From: Siphonodentalium dalli
Taxonomy: Eukaryota > Mollusca > Scaphopoda > Gadilida > Siphonodentaliidae
Assembly: GCA_032622095.1 (NCBI GenBank)
Contig: CP136064.1
Coordinates: forward strand, 2,666,001-2,730,000
Reading direction: 5' to 3'
Length of the DNA: 64,000 nucleotides
Numbering within the stretch: the stretch's first letter is position 1; each line of letters begins with the position of its first letter. The notes under the pieces were generated by a model. That model searched no databases and was not told the origin of the DNA. It worked only from the letters and a program-made list of their open reading frames with translations. The translations under genes and the position numbers were made by a program. Positions 1-13,206 of this stretch are shown in pieces.

Positions 1-481
1 CCCTTGATACATAATATATCCCCACCTACATGTACCAGTAACATCCCTGATGGCACGGAACTTTTCTTCAGCATTTCTTAGACTGAGTAATTACATTCCC
101 TGCACTTTTAACCTAACAGATATTTGGTCAGTTGGAATGCCTCATCACGTAACATTAAATAGCCTGCCTCTGACCTCTCCTTTGCCCAATCTGGTATGCC
201 GTAACCTTTCTCTGACCTCTCTTTATCTGTGTGAGTCAGCGAGTCATGAGGGAAGGGAAGTCATGAGTCGACATATAAAGGAGTGTGATTCCGGAGAACA
301 AAGGGCCGGAGTTAGAGTATCGCTCCTGACTGAGTATGGATTTTCACCATGCTATACATATATTGATAACACACTAAGTCTTGCTGATCTCCATATATAT
401 GTTACAATACTTGTCACATGTTAATACATATATGATATATCAATTATAGGAATCATCATGATCTACTCTTCACACATCACC
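1..481. other. unique left flank of the RhoGAP array
   Basis: Single-copy sequence up to the first base shared with the array. One 124-codon open frame runs through it (50-424, +), but it has no recognisable domain, no clear splice logic and low-complexity composition, so I do not call it a gene. It bears no similarity to the 61-bp segment that precedes every later unit, which fixes 482 as the true left boundary of the amplified core. Confidence 0.6.
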
Positions 482-708
482 TACCCCTAGACCATCACAT
501 CGACCCAGGTTGTTGGCCCATTATGTAACACCCTCTCCAAGTTGAGCTAAAGTGTCATGGACACTTTAATTTATCAACAACATGGTTGACGGCAGCCATC
601 AATCGACTTTACTTTTTACATCACTAAATATTTCAGCATTCACTTCTCTACAACCACTAAATTTACTGGGAGTTATATGTATCATGTTTATTATATTTCT
701 GTTTACAG

Positions 709-1156
709 AAGTCTATAAAAGCTGGTGGCAGGTCACTCCCAACATCGGTTGTGCTGCATGACGCAGCCGTGCTATTCAAAAGAACACTCCTCCAACTTCA
801 AAGCTTAATTCCCTTACGACTTATCAGTCATATGAAGAAAATGGATATAAATATCTGTTTACTAATAGAGAGAGAAAAACTAGTCATTTTAAAATTCGTT
901 ATTTCCATTTTAAAGAAGATTGCTGCCGATCCGGATAACGGAATGTCTGCTCGGGCGTTGGCTGTTGTAATGGCGCCAAACATTATTCAATCTGTCGACC
1001 AGCATGAGGTGATCATCCAATTTACAGAACTTCTTATTAATAATTCGGATGACATTGGAATGGTATCCAGGACATTAATGAAAAAAGCAAATGAATTTAA
1101 AACAATCGAATTAATTGGACATTTTCCAGTGAAGAGGCGAGGATCATCATTGTCGA
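709..1156 (+). CDS. RhoGAP-domain exon, array unit 1 (ARHGAP11-like)
   Basis: Internal exon coding for the C-terminal half of a RhoGAP domain, the module that stimulates GTP hydrolysis by Rho-family GTPases. The acceptor is a T-rich tract ending TTTACAG at 701-708 and the donor is GTAAGT at 1157. The exon is 448 nt: 149 codons entering in phase 0, plus one base. The block with MSARALAVVMAPNII (exon residues about 79-93) matches the conserved RhoGAP helix containing the catalytic-pocket Asn (residue 91). The earlier HDAAVLFKRTLLQL block matches the helix before the usual LPEPL motif, which is diverged here. The region after APN (SVDQHE, then NNSDDIG) recalls ARHGAP11. The arginine-finger half must lie in an upstream exon outside the window. 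There is no start codon in this exon. Unit 1 has His at residue 138 and carries private substitutions in its introns (GGTTGAC at 583-589, CCCCCC at 1538-1543). Confidence 0.78.
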
Positions 1157-1523
1157 GTAAGTCACATTGTTACATGTCATATTGACAAATCTAGAAATGA
1201 ATGGAAGTTTTTGTGGTTGAATAATGTATCTAGACATCAGAAGCGCTTTTTGACGCCTTACAACATTTCCTCAGAAGCACATTTCGAAACCACGAAAGGC
1301 CATTTCTAGAATTTAAAAATTAGAATGACGGCGATCACAGAACTAAGGTAAAAACATGCTAAAGCCGACTAAAACGTCAAAATCTCTGAGGAAATGGGAC
1401 GTAAATTATGTTGCCGTGGCAAGGTGCGCTGAGTTTTTAACGTCACAACGTCAAAGTAACCTGGGGGTTGTAGTCAGCTGCGGGCAGAGTGGTAATGCGT
1501 TAATGAGTTGCAGTCGACCCAAG

Positions 1524-1534
1524 GATATATAAAT
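1524..1534 (+). promoter_or_regulatory. TATA-like motif in unit 1 (repeated in every unit)
   Basis: GGATATATAAATGC lies in a GC-richer patch after a run of short CGTCA-type motifs. It resembles a TATA box, but no plausible start codon or exon follows closely, so promoter function is only a possibility. The same motif sits at the same offset in all 18 units. Confidence 0.15.
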
Positions 1535-1695
1535 GCACCCCCCGCAATGAGTTTGATACAAAATTTAAGATTATTATTCAAGTTCATGATTTATATTTTT
1601 AATTTGTATATAGAATTTTGCAGCAGATGTTTTATAGCATTCTCTAGCTATCAATTCATTTTTTCATCGTAATTTGGCTAGCAGAAATTGGAAAT

Positions 1696-1716
1696 CACAT
1701 CGCAAATTGCGATGTG
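1696..1716. repeat. 21-bp perfect palindrome in unit 1 (every unit)
   Basis: CACATCGCAA and its reverse complement TTGCGATGTG are separated by a single A. It is in an otherwise AT-rich intronic stretch and is unchanged in all units. It could be a protein-binding dyad or a remnant of a small hairpin element. Confidence 0.6.
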
Positions 1717-2018
1717 AATCAAGTTAAAATGAGCCCTGAAGTTGTCATCTGTATTTATTCTACACTGTTCTGACAGATAATTTCAATCTATACCGGTACC
1801 TCACACCTTCATTCATACTATAGCTACCTCTGTGATTATAAGTCTGATGAATCACCCAGGGCTTATATTTCATCCCACTTAACAAGAATTCATGCCTACG
1901 GGTCCCAGGATCCGATGGGGTGACCTAGGTTGGCCCCATGGGAGGAAATTGTTCATTTTTATGTCTAAAATATGCAATTTCCTTGCTTCTAGATCTGGTG
2001 CATCATTAAAGATCCTGT

Positions 2019-2142
2019 GCCAGTGCATTCTCTTATATATGCGAGTCTCCCATAGTGAGCCTATTGTTAGACCGATACATTTTCTTTACACGCGGGGCTC
2101 CCTATGGGAGAATAGCTAGCGTATATTAGAGAACGCACTGGC
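2019..2142. mobile_element. hairpin MITE-like element in unit 1 (every unit)
   Basis: The left arm GCCAGTGCATTCTCTTATAT continues to GCGAGTCTCCCATAG (2019-2055). It is complementary, with mismatches, to the right arm at 2102-2142, which ends AGAACGCACTGGC. The loop is ~46 bp. The same family appears outside the array at 46561-46631 and twice inside the piggyBac-like MITE at 47417-47807. Units 3 and 5 have TATATATATGTGAG in the left arm in place of TATATATGCGAG. The short open frames of 67-79 codons over this region are by-products of the palindrome. Confidence 0.65.
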
Positions 2143-2563
2143 AAAGGGTTTTTCACAAAAAGCTCCAGTCATGAAAGGTTAAAGATATTTTTACTCAATA
2201 TCCATTCATAAAAAAATGAAGTAATTCATCTCCATAGTATAGCATTGATTCATTTCAATATATTAAATACTGGAATGTTACGAACATGAGTTTATACTAC
2301 TACTCTCTTAAATAACTCAAATAAAATAAACTTATATCTGATGTAAAGAGAAAGGCCAGTTTATATGACACAAATGAGTCATTTCTTGATCATATCCCAT
2401 TAAATAATGTACCAAGTACATTTAACCACTCGTACCAAATAGGCCACAGTCATCTATCTACATGATAGTACCTGGTCTATTCAGTACATTTACATCCAAC
2501 ATATATTTGGTCTAACATATATGTGCCTGTTATATTTCAACGTCAATTTCAGAGTGTTAGGTT

Positions 2564-2845
2564 ATGGCCATGGGTTCAGAGTTATTCCTCTTTGATCCCA
2601 CTATGCAACAGTATCATTGGATATATTATGCATGTGATGAGAACAATGTTACAGTTTTTTTTACAGTGAGGAGTGAACAGTTTGTGCACAATAAAATTTC
2701 TACTGATTATCTCTCTGAGGTAAACTCTCTGAGACCACACATTTTATGCCCTCCTATTCATTACTCACTACGTAAATTACCATGTCCTCGTGTTGAAAAT
2801 GAGATTGTTTTATGGCTAAAGAGTTGCTGTTCCCATAGACTGTAA
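2564..2845 (+). other. second open frame of unit 1, intact in units 1-6 only
   Basis: A 93-codon ATG-started frame with no domain I recognise. It is preceded by an acceptor-like CAATTTCAG (2544-2552) and contains a possible donor GAGGTAAAC, so an exon is conceivable. In units 7-18 the T-run near codon 34 shortens from 8 to 7, giving a stop three codons later, and units 9-18 add Tyr-Tyr to Asn-Asn and other changes. This decay, while the RhoGAP exon stays intact, argues against a protein-coding role. Confidence 0.2.
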
Positions 2846-2919
2846 AACTGATTGCTTCGTTAGTTCTGTCAATTCATCACACACTATTTGTAACAAGTAG
2901 ATATATGAAATAAACTTTT

Positions 2920-2980
2920 CACCGCGGTCATACCGCATGTCAACCTCGTTAAGGAGGGTCGATTAATTAGAGCATAGCTG
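2920..2980. repeat. 61-bp inter-unit junction segment (first of 17)
   Basis: It starts CACCGCGGTCATACCGC and ends AGAGCATAGCTG. It lies between the end of one core (AAATAAACTTTT) and the start of the next (TACCCCTAGACC). It is absent before unit 1 and after unit 18, so the array is 18 cores plus 17 spacers. This is what a tandem duplication with filler DNA at its first junction would leave. It contains a small dyad, GCGGT-CAT-ACCGC. Confidence 0.8.
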
Positions 2981-3207
2981 TACCCCTAGACCATCACATT
3001 GACCCAGGTTGTTGGCCCATTATGTAACACCCTCTCCAAGTTGAGCTAAAGTGTCATGGACACTTTAATTTATCAACAACATGGCTGACGGCAGCCATCA
3101 ATCGACTTTACTTTTTACATCACTAAATATTTCAGCATTCACTTCTCTACAACCACTAAATTTACTGGGAGTTATATGTATCATGTTTATTATATTTCTG
3201 TTTACAG

Positions 3208-3655
3208 AAGTCTATAAAAGCTGGTGGCAGGTCACTCCCAACATCGGTTGTGCTGCATGACGCAGCCGTGCTATTCAAAAGAACACTCCTCCAACTTCAA
3301 AGCTTAATTCCCTTACGACTTATCAGTCATATGAAGAAAATGGATATAAATATCTGTTTACTAATAGAGAGAGAAAAACTAGTCATTTTAAAATTCGTTA
3401 TTTCCATTTTAAAGAAGATTGCTGCCGATCCGGATAACGGAATGTCTGCTCGGGCGTTGGCTGTTGTAATGGCGCCAAACATTATTCAATCTGTCGACCA
3501 GCATGAGGTGATCATCCAATTTACAGAACTTCTTATTAATAATTCGGATGACATTGGAATGGTATCCAGGACATTAATGAAAAAAGCAAATGAATTTAAA
3601 ACAATCGAATTAATTGGACATTTTCCAGTGAAGAGGCGAGGATCATCATTGTCGA
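3208..3655 (+). CDS. RhoGAP-domain exon, unit 2
   Basis: Same exon as in unit 1, identical in protein (His at residue 138). The unit is 2981-5479. It is told apart by CACATTGACC near its start and by TTGATTATATCCC further on; the latter is shared only with unit 5. Acceptor and donor are intact. Confidence 0.75.
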
Positions 3656-5706
3656 GTAAGTCACATTGTTACATGTCATATTGACAAATCTAGAAATGAA
3701 TGGAAGTTTTTGTGGTTGAATAATGTATCTAGACATCAGAAGCGCTTTTTGACGCCTTACAACATTTCCTCAGAAGCACATTTCGAAACCACGAAAGGCC
3801 ATTTCTAGAATTTAAAAATTAGAATGACGGCGATCACAGAACTAAGGTAAAAACATGCTAAAGCCGACTAAAACGTCAAAATCTCTGAGGAAATGGGACG
3901 TAAATTATGTTGCCGTGGCAAGGTGCGCTGAGTTTTTAACGTCACAACGTCAAAGTAACCTGGGGGTTGTAGTCAGCTGCGGGCAGAGTGGTAATGCGTT
4001 AATGAGTTGCAGTCGACCCAAGGATATATAAATGCACCCTCCGCAATGAGTTTGATACAAAATTTAAGATTATTATTCAAGTTCATGATTTATATTTTTA
4101 ATTTGTATATAGAATTTTGCAGCAGATGTTTTATAGCATTCTCTAGCTATCAATTCATTTTTTCATCGTAATTTGGCTAGCAGAAATTGGAAATCACATC
4201 GCAAATTGCGATGTGAATCAAGTTAAAATGAGCCCTGAAGTTGTCATCTGTATTTATTCTACACTGTTCTGACAGATAATTTCAATCTATACCGGTACCT
4301 CACACCTTCATTCATACTATAGCTACCTCTGTGATTATAAGTCTGATGAATCACCCAGGGCTTATATTTCATCCCACTTAACAAGAATTCATGCCTACGG
4401 GTCCCAGGATCCGATGGGGTGACCTAGGTTGGCCCCATGGGAGGAAATTGTTCATTTTTATGTCTAAAATATGCAATTTCCTTGCTTCTAGATCTGGTGC
4501 ATCATTAAAGATCCTGTGCCAGTGCATTCTCTTATATATGCGAGTCTCCCATAGTGAGCCTATTGTTAGACCGATACATTTTCTTTACACGCGGGGCTCC
4601 CTATGGGAGAATAGCTAGCGTATATTAGAGAACGCACTGGCAAAGGGTTTTTCACAAAAAGCTCCAGTCATGAAAGGTTAAAGATATTTTTACTCAATAT
4701 CCATTCATAAAAAAATGAAGTAATTCATCTCCATAGTATAGCATTGATTCATTTCAATATATTAAATACTGGAATGTTACGAACATGAGTTTATACTACT
4801 ACTCTCTTAAATAACTCAAATAAAATAAACTTATATCTGATGTAAAGAGAAAGGCCAGTTTATATGACACAAATGAGTCATTTCTTGATTATATCCCATT
4901 AAATAATGTACCAAGTACATTTAACCACTCGTACCAAATAGGCCACAGTCATCTATCTACATGATAGTACCTGGTCTATTCAGTACATTTACATCCAACA
5001 TATATTTGGTCTAACATGTATGTGCCTGTTATATTTCAACGTCAATTTCAGAGTGTTAGGTTATGGCCATGGGTTCAGAGTTATTCCTCTTTGATCCCAC
5101 TATGCAACAGTATCATTGGATATATTATGCATGTGATGAGAACAATGTTACAGTTTTTTTTACAGTGAGGAGTGAACAGTTTGTGCACAATAAAATTTCT
5201 ACTGATTATCTCTCTGAGGTAAACTCTCTGAGACCACACATTTTATGCCCTCCTATTCATTACTCACTACGTAAATTACCATGTCCTCGTGTTGAAAATG
5301 AGATTGTTTTATGGCTAAAGAGTTGCTGTTCCCATAGACTGTAAAACTGATTGCTTCGTTAGTTCTGTCAATTCATCACACACTATTTGTAACAAGTAGA
5401 TATATGAAATAAACTTTTCACCGCGGTCATACCGCATGTCAACCTCGTTAAGGAGGGTCGATTAATTAGAGCATAGCTGTACCCCTAGACCATCACATCG
5501 ACCCAGGTTGTTGGCCCATTATGTAACACCCTCTCCAAGTTGAGCTAAAGTGTCATGGACACTTTAATTTATCAACAACATGGCTGACGGCAGCCATCAA
5601 TCGACTTTACTTTTTACATCACTAAATATTTCAGCATTCACTTCTCTACAACCACTAAATTTACTGGGAGTTATATGTATCATGTTTATTATATTTCTGT
5701 TTACAG

Positions 5707-6154
5707 AAGTCTATAAAAGCTGGTGGCAGGTCACTCCCAACATCGGTTGTGCTGCATGACGCAGCCGTGCTATTCAAAAGAACACTCCTCCAACTTCAAA
5801 GCTTAATTCCCTTACGACTTATCAGTCATATGAAGAAAATGGATATAAATATCTGTTTACTAATAGAGAGAGAAAAACTAGTCATTTTAAAATTCGTTAT
5901 TTCCATTTTAAAGAAGATTGCTGCCGATCCGGATAACGGAATGTCTGCTCGGGCGTTGGCTGTTGTAATGGCGCCAAACATTATTCAATCTGTCGACCAG
6001 CATGAGGTGATCATCCAATTTACAGAACTTCTTATTAATAATTCGGATGACATTGGAATGGTATCCAGGACATTAATGAAAAAAGCAAATGAATTTAAAA
6101 CAATCGAATTAATTGGACATTTTCCAGTGAAGAGGCGTGGATCATCATTGTCGA
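5707..6154 (+). CDS. RhoGAP-domain exon, unit 3
   Basis: His form. It has a synonymous CGA-to-CGT change near the 3' end, shared with unit 5. Just after the donor the intron reads GTAAGTGAC instead of GTAAGTCAC, which shortens the read-through open frame but does not touch the exon. The unit is 5480-7980 and has the 2-bp TA expansion in its hairpin element. Confidence 0.75.
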
Positions 6155-8207
6155 GTAAGTGACATTGTTACATGTCATATTGACAAATCTAGAAATGAAT
6201 GGAAGTTTTTGTGGTTGAATAATGTATCTAGACATCAGAAGCGCTTTTTGACGCCTTACAACATTTCCTCAGAAGCACATTTCGAAAACACGAAAGGCCA
6301 TTTCTAGAATTTAAAAATTAGAATGACGGCGATCACAGAACTAAGGTAAAAACATGCTAAAGCCGACTAAAACGTCAAAATCTCTGAGGAAATGGGACGT
6401 AAATTATGTTGCCGTGGCAAGGTGCGCTGAGTTTTTAACGTCACAACGTCAAAGTAACCTGGGGGTTGTAGTCAGCTGCGGGCAGAGTGGTAATGCGTTA
6501 ATGAGTTGCAGTCGACCCAAGGATATATAAATGCACCCTCCGCAATGAGTTTGATACAAAATTTAAGATTATTATTCAAGTTCATGATTTATATTTTTAA
6601 TTTGTATATAGAATTTTGCAGCAGATGTTTTATAGCATTCTCTAGCTATCAATTCATTTTTTCATCGTAATTTGGCTAGCAGAAATTGGAAATCACATCG
6701 CAAATTGCGATGTGAATCAAGTTAAAATGAGCCCTGAAGTTGTCATCTGTATTTATTCTACACTGTTCTGACAGATAATTTCAATCTATACCGGTACCTC
6801 ACACCTTCATTCATACTATAGCTACCTCTGTGATTATAAGTCTGATGAATCACCCAGGGCTTATATTTCATCCCACTTAACAAGAATTCATGCCTACGGG
6901 TCCCAGGATCCGATGGGGTGACCTAGGTTGGCCCCATGGGAGGAAATTGTTCATTTTTATGTCTAAAATATGCAATTTCCTTGCTTCTAGATCTGGTGCA
7001 TCATTAAAGATCCAGTGCCAGTGCATTCTCTTATATATATGTGAGTCTCCCATAGTGAGCCTATTGTTAGACCGATACATTTTCTTTACACGCGGGGCTC
7101 CCTATGGGAGAATAGCTAGCGTATATTAGAGAACGCACTGGCAAAGGGTTTTTCACAAAAAGCTCCAGTCATGAAAGGTTAAAGATATTTTTACTCAATA
7201 TCCATTCATAAAAAAATGAAGTAATTCATCTCCATAGTATAGCATTGATTCATTTCAATATATTAAATACTGGAATGTTACGAACATGAGTTTATACTAC
7301 TACTCTCTTAAATAACTCAAATAAAATAAACTTATATCTGATGTAAAGAGAAAGGCCAGTTTATATGACACAAATGAGTCATTTCTTGATCATATCCCAT
7401 TAAATAATGTACCAAGTACATTTAACCACTCGTACCAAATAGGCCACAGTCATCTATCTACATGATAGTACCTGGTCTATTCAGTACATTTACATCCAAC
7501 ATATATTTGGTCTAACATGTATGTGCCTGTTATATTTCAACGTCAATTTCAGAGTGTTAGGTTATGGCCATGGGTTCAGAGTTATTCCTCTTTGATCCCA
7601 CTATGCAACAGTATCATTGGATATATTATGCATGTGATGAGAACAATGTTACAGTTTTTTTTACAGTGAGGAGTGAACAGTTTGTGCACAATAAAATTTC
7701 TACTGATTATCTCTCTGAGGTAAACTCTCTGAGACCACACATTTTATGCCCTCCTATTCATTACTCACTACGTAAATTACCATGTCCTCGTGTTGAAAAT
7801 GAGATTGTTTTATGGCTAAAGAGTTGCTGTTCCCATAGACTGTAAAACTGATTGCTTCGTTAGTTCTGTCAATTCATCACACACTATTTGTAACAAGTAG
7901 ATATATGAAATAAACTTTTCACCGCGGTCATACCGCATGTCAACCTCGTTAAGGAGGGTCGATTAATTAGAGCATAGCTGTACCCCTAGACCATCACATC
8001 GACCCAGGTTGTTGGCCCATTATGTAACACCCTCTCCAAGTTGAGCTAAAGTGTCATGGACACTTTAATTTATCAACAACATGGCTGACGGCAGCCATCA
8101 ATCGACTTTACTTTTTACATCACTAAATATTTCAGCATTCACTTCTCTACAACCACTAAATTTACTGGGAGTTATATGTATCATGTTTATTATATTTCTG
8201 TTTACAG

Positions 8208-8655
8208 AAGTCTATAAAAGCTGGTGGCAGGTCACTCCCAACATCGGTTGTGCTGCATGACGCAGCCGTGCTATTCAAAAGAACACTCCTCCAACTTCAA
8301 AGCTTAATTCCCTTACGACTTATCAGTCATATGAAGAAAATGGATATAAATATCTGTTTACTAATAGAGAGAGAAAAACTAGTCATTTTAAAATTCGTTA
8401 TTTCCATTTTAAAGAAGATTGCTGCCGATCCGGATAACGGAATGTCTGCTCGGGCGTTGGCTGTTGTAATGGCGCCAAACATTATTCAATCTGTCGACCA
8501 GCATGAGGTGATCATCCAATTTACAGAACTTCTTATTAATAATTCGGATGACATTGGAATGGTATCCAGGACATTAATGAAAAAAGCAAATGAATTTAAA
8601 ACAATCGAATTAATTGGAGATTTTCCAGTGAAGAGGCGAGGATCATCATTGTCGA
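8208..8655 (+). CDS. RhoGAP-domain exon, unit 4
   Basis: First copy with Asp instead of His at residue 138 (GGAGAT for GGACAT), the only amino-acid difference among the 18 copies. The unit is 7981-10478. It shares a 1-bp deletion (ACATTCGAAACC), CACGTAAGG and ACCGTCAAA with unit 6, so units 3-4 and 5-6 form a duplicated two-unit block. Confidence 0.75.
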
Positions 8656-10705
8656 GTAAGTCACATTGTTACATGTCATATTGACAAATCTAGAAATGAA
8701 TGGAAGTTTTTGTGGTTGAATAATGTATCTAGACATCAGAAGCGCTTTTTGACGCCTTACAACATTTCCTCAGAAGCACATTCGAAACCACGTAAGGCCA
8801 TTTCTAGAATTTAAAAATTAGAATGACGGCGATCACAGAACTAAGGTAAAAACATGCTAAAGCCGACTAAACCGTCAAAATCTCTGAGGAAATGGGACGT
8901 AAATTATGTTGCCGTGGCAAGGTGCGCTGAGTTTTTAACGTCACAACGTCAAAGTAACCTGGGGGTTGTAGTCAGCTGCGGGCAGAGTGGTAATGCGTTA
9001 ATGAGTTGCAGTCGACCCAAGGATATATAAATGCACCCTCCGCAATGAGTTTGATACAAAATTTAAGATTATTATTCAAGTTCATGATTTATATTTTTAA
9101 TTTGTATATAGAATTTTGCAGCAGATGTTTTATAGCATTCTCTAGCTATCAATTCATTTTTTCATCGTAATTTGGCTAGCAGAAATTGGAAATCACATCG
9201 CAAATTGCGATGTGAATCAAGTTAAAATGAGCCCTGAAGTTGTCATCTGTATTTATTCTACACTGTTCTGACAGATAATTTCAATCTATACCGGTACCTC
9301 ACACCTTCATTCATACTATAGCTACCTCTGTGATTATAAGTCTGATGAATCACCCAGGGCTTATATTTCATCCCACTTAACAAGAATTCATGCCTACGGG
9401 TCCCAGGATCCGATGGGGTGACCTAGGTTGGCCCCATGGGAGGAAATTGTTCATTTTTATGTCTAAAATATGCAATTTCCTTGCTTCTAGATCTGGTGCA
9501 TCATTAAAGATCCTGTGCCAGTGCATTCTCTTATATATGCGAGTCTCCCATAGTGAGCCTATTGTTAGACCGATACATTTTCTTTACACGCGGGGCTCCC
9601 TATGGGAGAATAGCTAGCGTATATTAGAGAACGCACTGGCAAAGGGTTTTTCACAAAAAGCTCCAGTCATGAAAGGTTAAAGATATTTTTACTCAATATC
9701 CATTCATAAAAAAATGAAGTAATTCATCTCCATAGTATAGCATTGATTCATTTCAATATATTAAATACTGGAATGTTACGAACATGAGTTTATACTACTA
9801 CTCTCTTAAATAACTCAAATAAAATAAACTTATATCTGATGTAAAGAGAAAGGCCAGTTTATATGACACAAATGAGTCATTTCTTGATCATATCCCATTA
9901 AATAATGTACCAAGTACATTTAACCACTCGTACCAAATAGGCCACAGTCATCTATCTACATGATAGTACCTGGTCTATTCAGTACATTTACATCCAACAT
10001 ATATTTGGTCTAACATATATGTGCCTGTTATATTTCAACGTCAATTTCAGAGTGTTAGGTTATGGCCATGGGTTCAGAGTTATTCCTCTTTGATCCCACT
10101 ATGCAACAGTATCATTGGATATATTATGCATGTGATGAGAACAATGTTACAGTTTTTTTTACAGTGAGGAGTGAACAGTTTGTGCACAATAAAATTTCTA
10201 CTGATTATCTCTCTGAGGTAAACTCTCTGAGACCACACATTTTATGCCCTCCTATTCATTACTCACTACGTAAATTACCATGTCCTCGTGTTGAAAATGA
10301 GATTGTTTTATGGCTAAAGAGTTGCTGTTCCCATAGACTGTAAAACTGATTGCTTCGTTAGTTCTGTCAATTCATCACACACTATTTGTAACAAGTAGAT
10401 ATATGAAATAAACTTTTCACCGCGGTCATACCGCATGTCAACCTCGTTAAGGAGGGTCGATTAATTAGAGCATAGCTGTACCCCTAGACCATCACATCGA
10501 CCCAGGTTGTTGGCCCATTATGTAACACCCTCTCCAAGTTGAGCTAAAGTGTCATGGACACTTTAATTTATCAACAACATGGCTGACGGCAGCCATCAAT
10601 CGACTTTACTTTTTACATCACTAAATATTTCAGCATTCACTTCTCTACAACCACTAAATTTACTGGGAGTTATATGTATCATGTTTATTATATTTCTGTT
10701 TACAG

Positions 10706-11153
10706 AAGTCTATAAAAGCTGGTGGCAGGTCACTCCCAACATCGGTTGTGCTGCATGACGCAGCCGTGCTATTCAAAAGAACACTCCTCCAACTTCAAAG
10801 CTTAATTCCCTTACGACTTATCAGTCATATGAAGAAAATGGATATAAATATCTGTTTACTAATAGAGAGAGAAAAACTAGTCATTTTAAAATTCGTTATT
10901 TCCATTTTAAAGAAGATTGCTGCCGATCCGGATAACGGAATGTCTGCTCGGGCGTTGGCTGTTGTAATGGCGCCAAACATTATTCAATCTGTCGACCAGC
11001 ATGAGGTGATCATCCAATTTACAGAACTTCTTATTAATAATTCGGATGACATTGGAATGGTATCCAGGACATTAATGAAAAAAGCAAATGAATTTAAAAC
11101 AATCGAATTAATTGGACATTTTCCAGTGAAGAGGCGTGGATCATCATTGTCGA
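10706..11153 (+). CDS. RhoGAP-domain exon, unit 5
   Basis: Reverts to the His form and the CGT codon seen in unit 3, although unit 4 between them has Asp and CGA. The unit is 10479-12979. This alternation points to a ~5-kb higher-order duplication rather than stepwise copying of single units. Confidence 0.75.
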
Positions 11154-13206
11154 GTAAGTCACATTGTTACATGTCATATTGACAAATCTAGAAATGAATG
11201 GAAGTTTTTGTGGTTGAATAATGTATCTAGACATCAGAAGCGCTTTTTGACGCCTTACAACATTTCCTCAGAAGCACATTTCGAAAACACGAAAGGCCAT
11301 TTCTAGAATTTAAAAATTAGAATGACGGCGATCACAGAACTAAGGTAAAAACATGCTAAAGCCGACTAAAACGTCAAAATCTCTGAGGAAATGGGACGTA
11401 AATTATGTTGCCGTGGCAAGGTGCGCTGAGTTTTTAACGTCACAACGTCAAAGTAACCTGGGGGTTGTAGTCAGCTGCGGGCAGAGTGGTAATGCGTTAA
11501 TGAGTTGCAGTCGACCCAAGGATATATAAATGCACCCTCCGCAATGAGTTTGATACAAAATTTAAGATTATTATTCAAGTTCATGATTTATATTTTTAAT
11601 TTGTATATAGAATTTTGCAGCAGATGTTTTATAGCATTCTCTAGCTATCAATTCATTTTTTCATCGTAATTTGGCTAGCAGAAATTGGAAATCACATCGC
11701 AAATTGCGATGTGAATCAAGTTAAAATGAGCCCTGAAGTTGTCATCTGTATTTATTCTACACTGTTCTGACAGATAATTTCAATCTATACCGGTACCTCA
11801 CACCTTCATTCATACTATAGCTACCTCTGTGATTATAAGTCTGATGAATCACCCAGGGCTTATATTTCATCCCACTTAACAAGAATTCATGCCTACGGGT
11901 CCCAGGATCCGATGGGGTGACCTAGGTTGGCCCCATGGGAGGAAATTGTTCATTTTTATGTCTAAAATATGCAATTTCCTTGCTTCTAGATCTGGTGCAT
12001 CATTAAAGATCCTGTGCCAGTGCATTCTCTTATATATATGTGAGTCTCCCATAGTGAGCCTATTGTTAGACCGATACATTTTCTTTACACGCGGGGCTCC
12101 CTATGGGAGAATAGCTAGCGTATATTAGAGAACGCACTGGCAAAGGGTTTTTCACAAAAAGCTCCAGTCATGAAAGGTTAAAGATATTTTTACTCAATAT
12201 CCATTCATAAAAAAATGAAGTAATTCATCTCCATAGTATAGCATTGATTCATTTCAATATATTAAATACTGGAATGTTACGAACATGAGTTTATACTACT
12301 TCTCTCTTAAATAACTCAAATAAAATAAACTTATATCTGATGTAAAGAGAAAGGCCAGTTTATATGACACAAATGAGTCATTTCTTGATTATATCCCATT
12401 AAATAATGTACCAAGTACATTTAACCACTCGTACCAAATAGGCCACAGTCATCTATCTACATGATAGTACCTGGTCTATTCAGTACATTTACATCCAACA
12501 TATATTTGGTCTAACATGTATGTGCCTGTTATATTTCAACGTCAATTTCAGAGTGTTAGGTTATGGCCATGGGTTCAGAGTTATTCCTCTTTGATCCCAC
12601 TATGCAACAGTATCATTGGATATATTATGCATGTGATGAGAACAATGTTACAGTTTTTTTTACAGTGAGGAGTGAACAGTTTGTGCACAATAAAATTTCT
12701 ACTGATTATCTCTCTGAGGTAAACTCTCTGAGACCACACATTTTATGCCCTCCTATTCATTACTCACTACGTAAATTACCATGTCCTCGTGTTGAAAATG
12801 AGATTGTTTTATGGCTAAAGAGTTGCTGTTCCCATAGACTGTAAAACTGATTGCTTCGTTAGTTCTGTCAATTCATCACACACTATTTGTAACAAGTAGA
12901 TATATGAAATAAACTTTTCACCGCGGTCATACCGCATGTCAACCTCGTTAAGGAGGGTCGATTAATTAGAGCATAGCTGTACCCCTAGACCATCACATCG
13001 ACCCAGGTTGTTGGCCCATTATGTAACACCCTCTCCAAGTTGAGCTAAAGTGTCATGGACACTTTAATTTATCAACAACATGGCTGACGGCAGCCATCAA
13101 TCGACTTTACTTTTTACATCACTAAATATTTCAGCATTCACTTCTCTACAACCACTAAATTTACTGGGAGTTATATGTATCATGTTTATTATATTTCTGT
13201 TTACAG

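Noticed and set aside
1892-2119. 75-79-codon + frame (and a 67-codon minus frame in units 3 and 5) repeated in every unit
   Set aside because: It spans the hairpin element and a dispersed-repeat flank. Frame length changes with a 2-bp indel between units and there is no domain, so it is a by-product of the repeat.
2564-2845. 93-codon frame as a real gene in each unit
   Set aside because: Frameshifted in units 7-18 and substituted freely. Only an acceptor-like CAG supports it.
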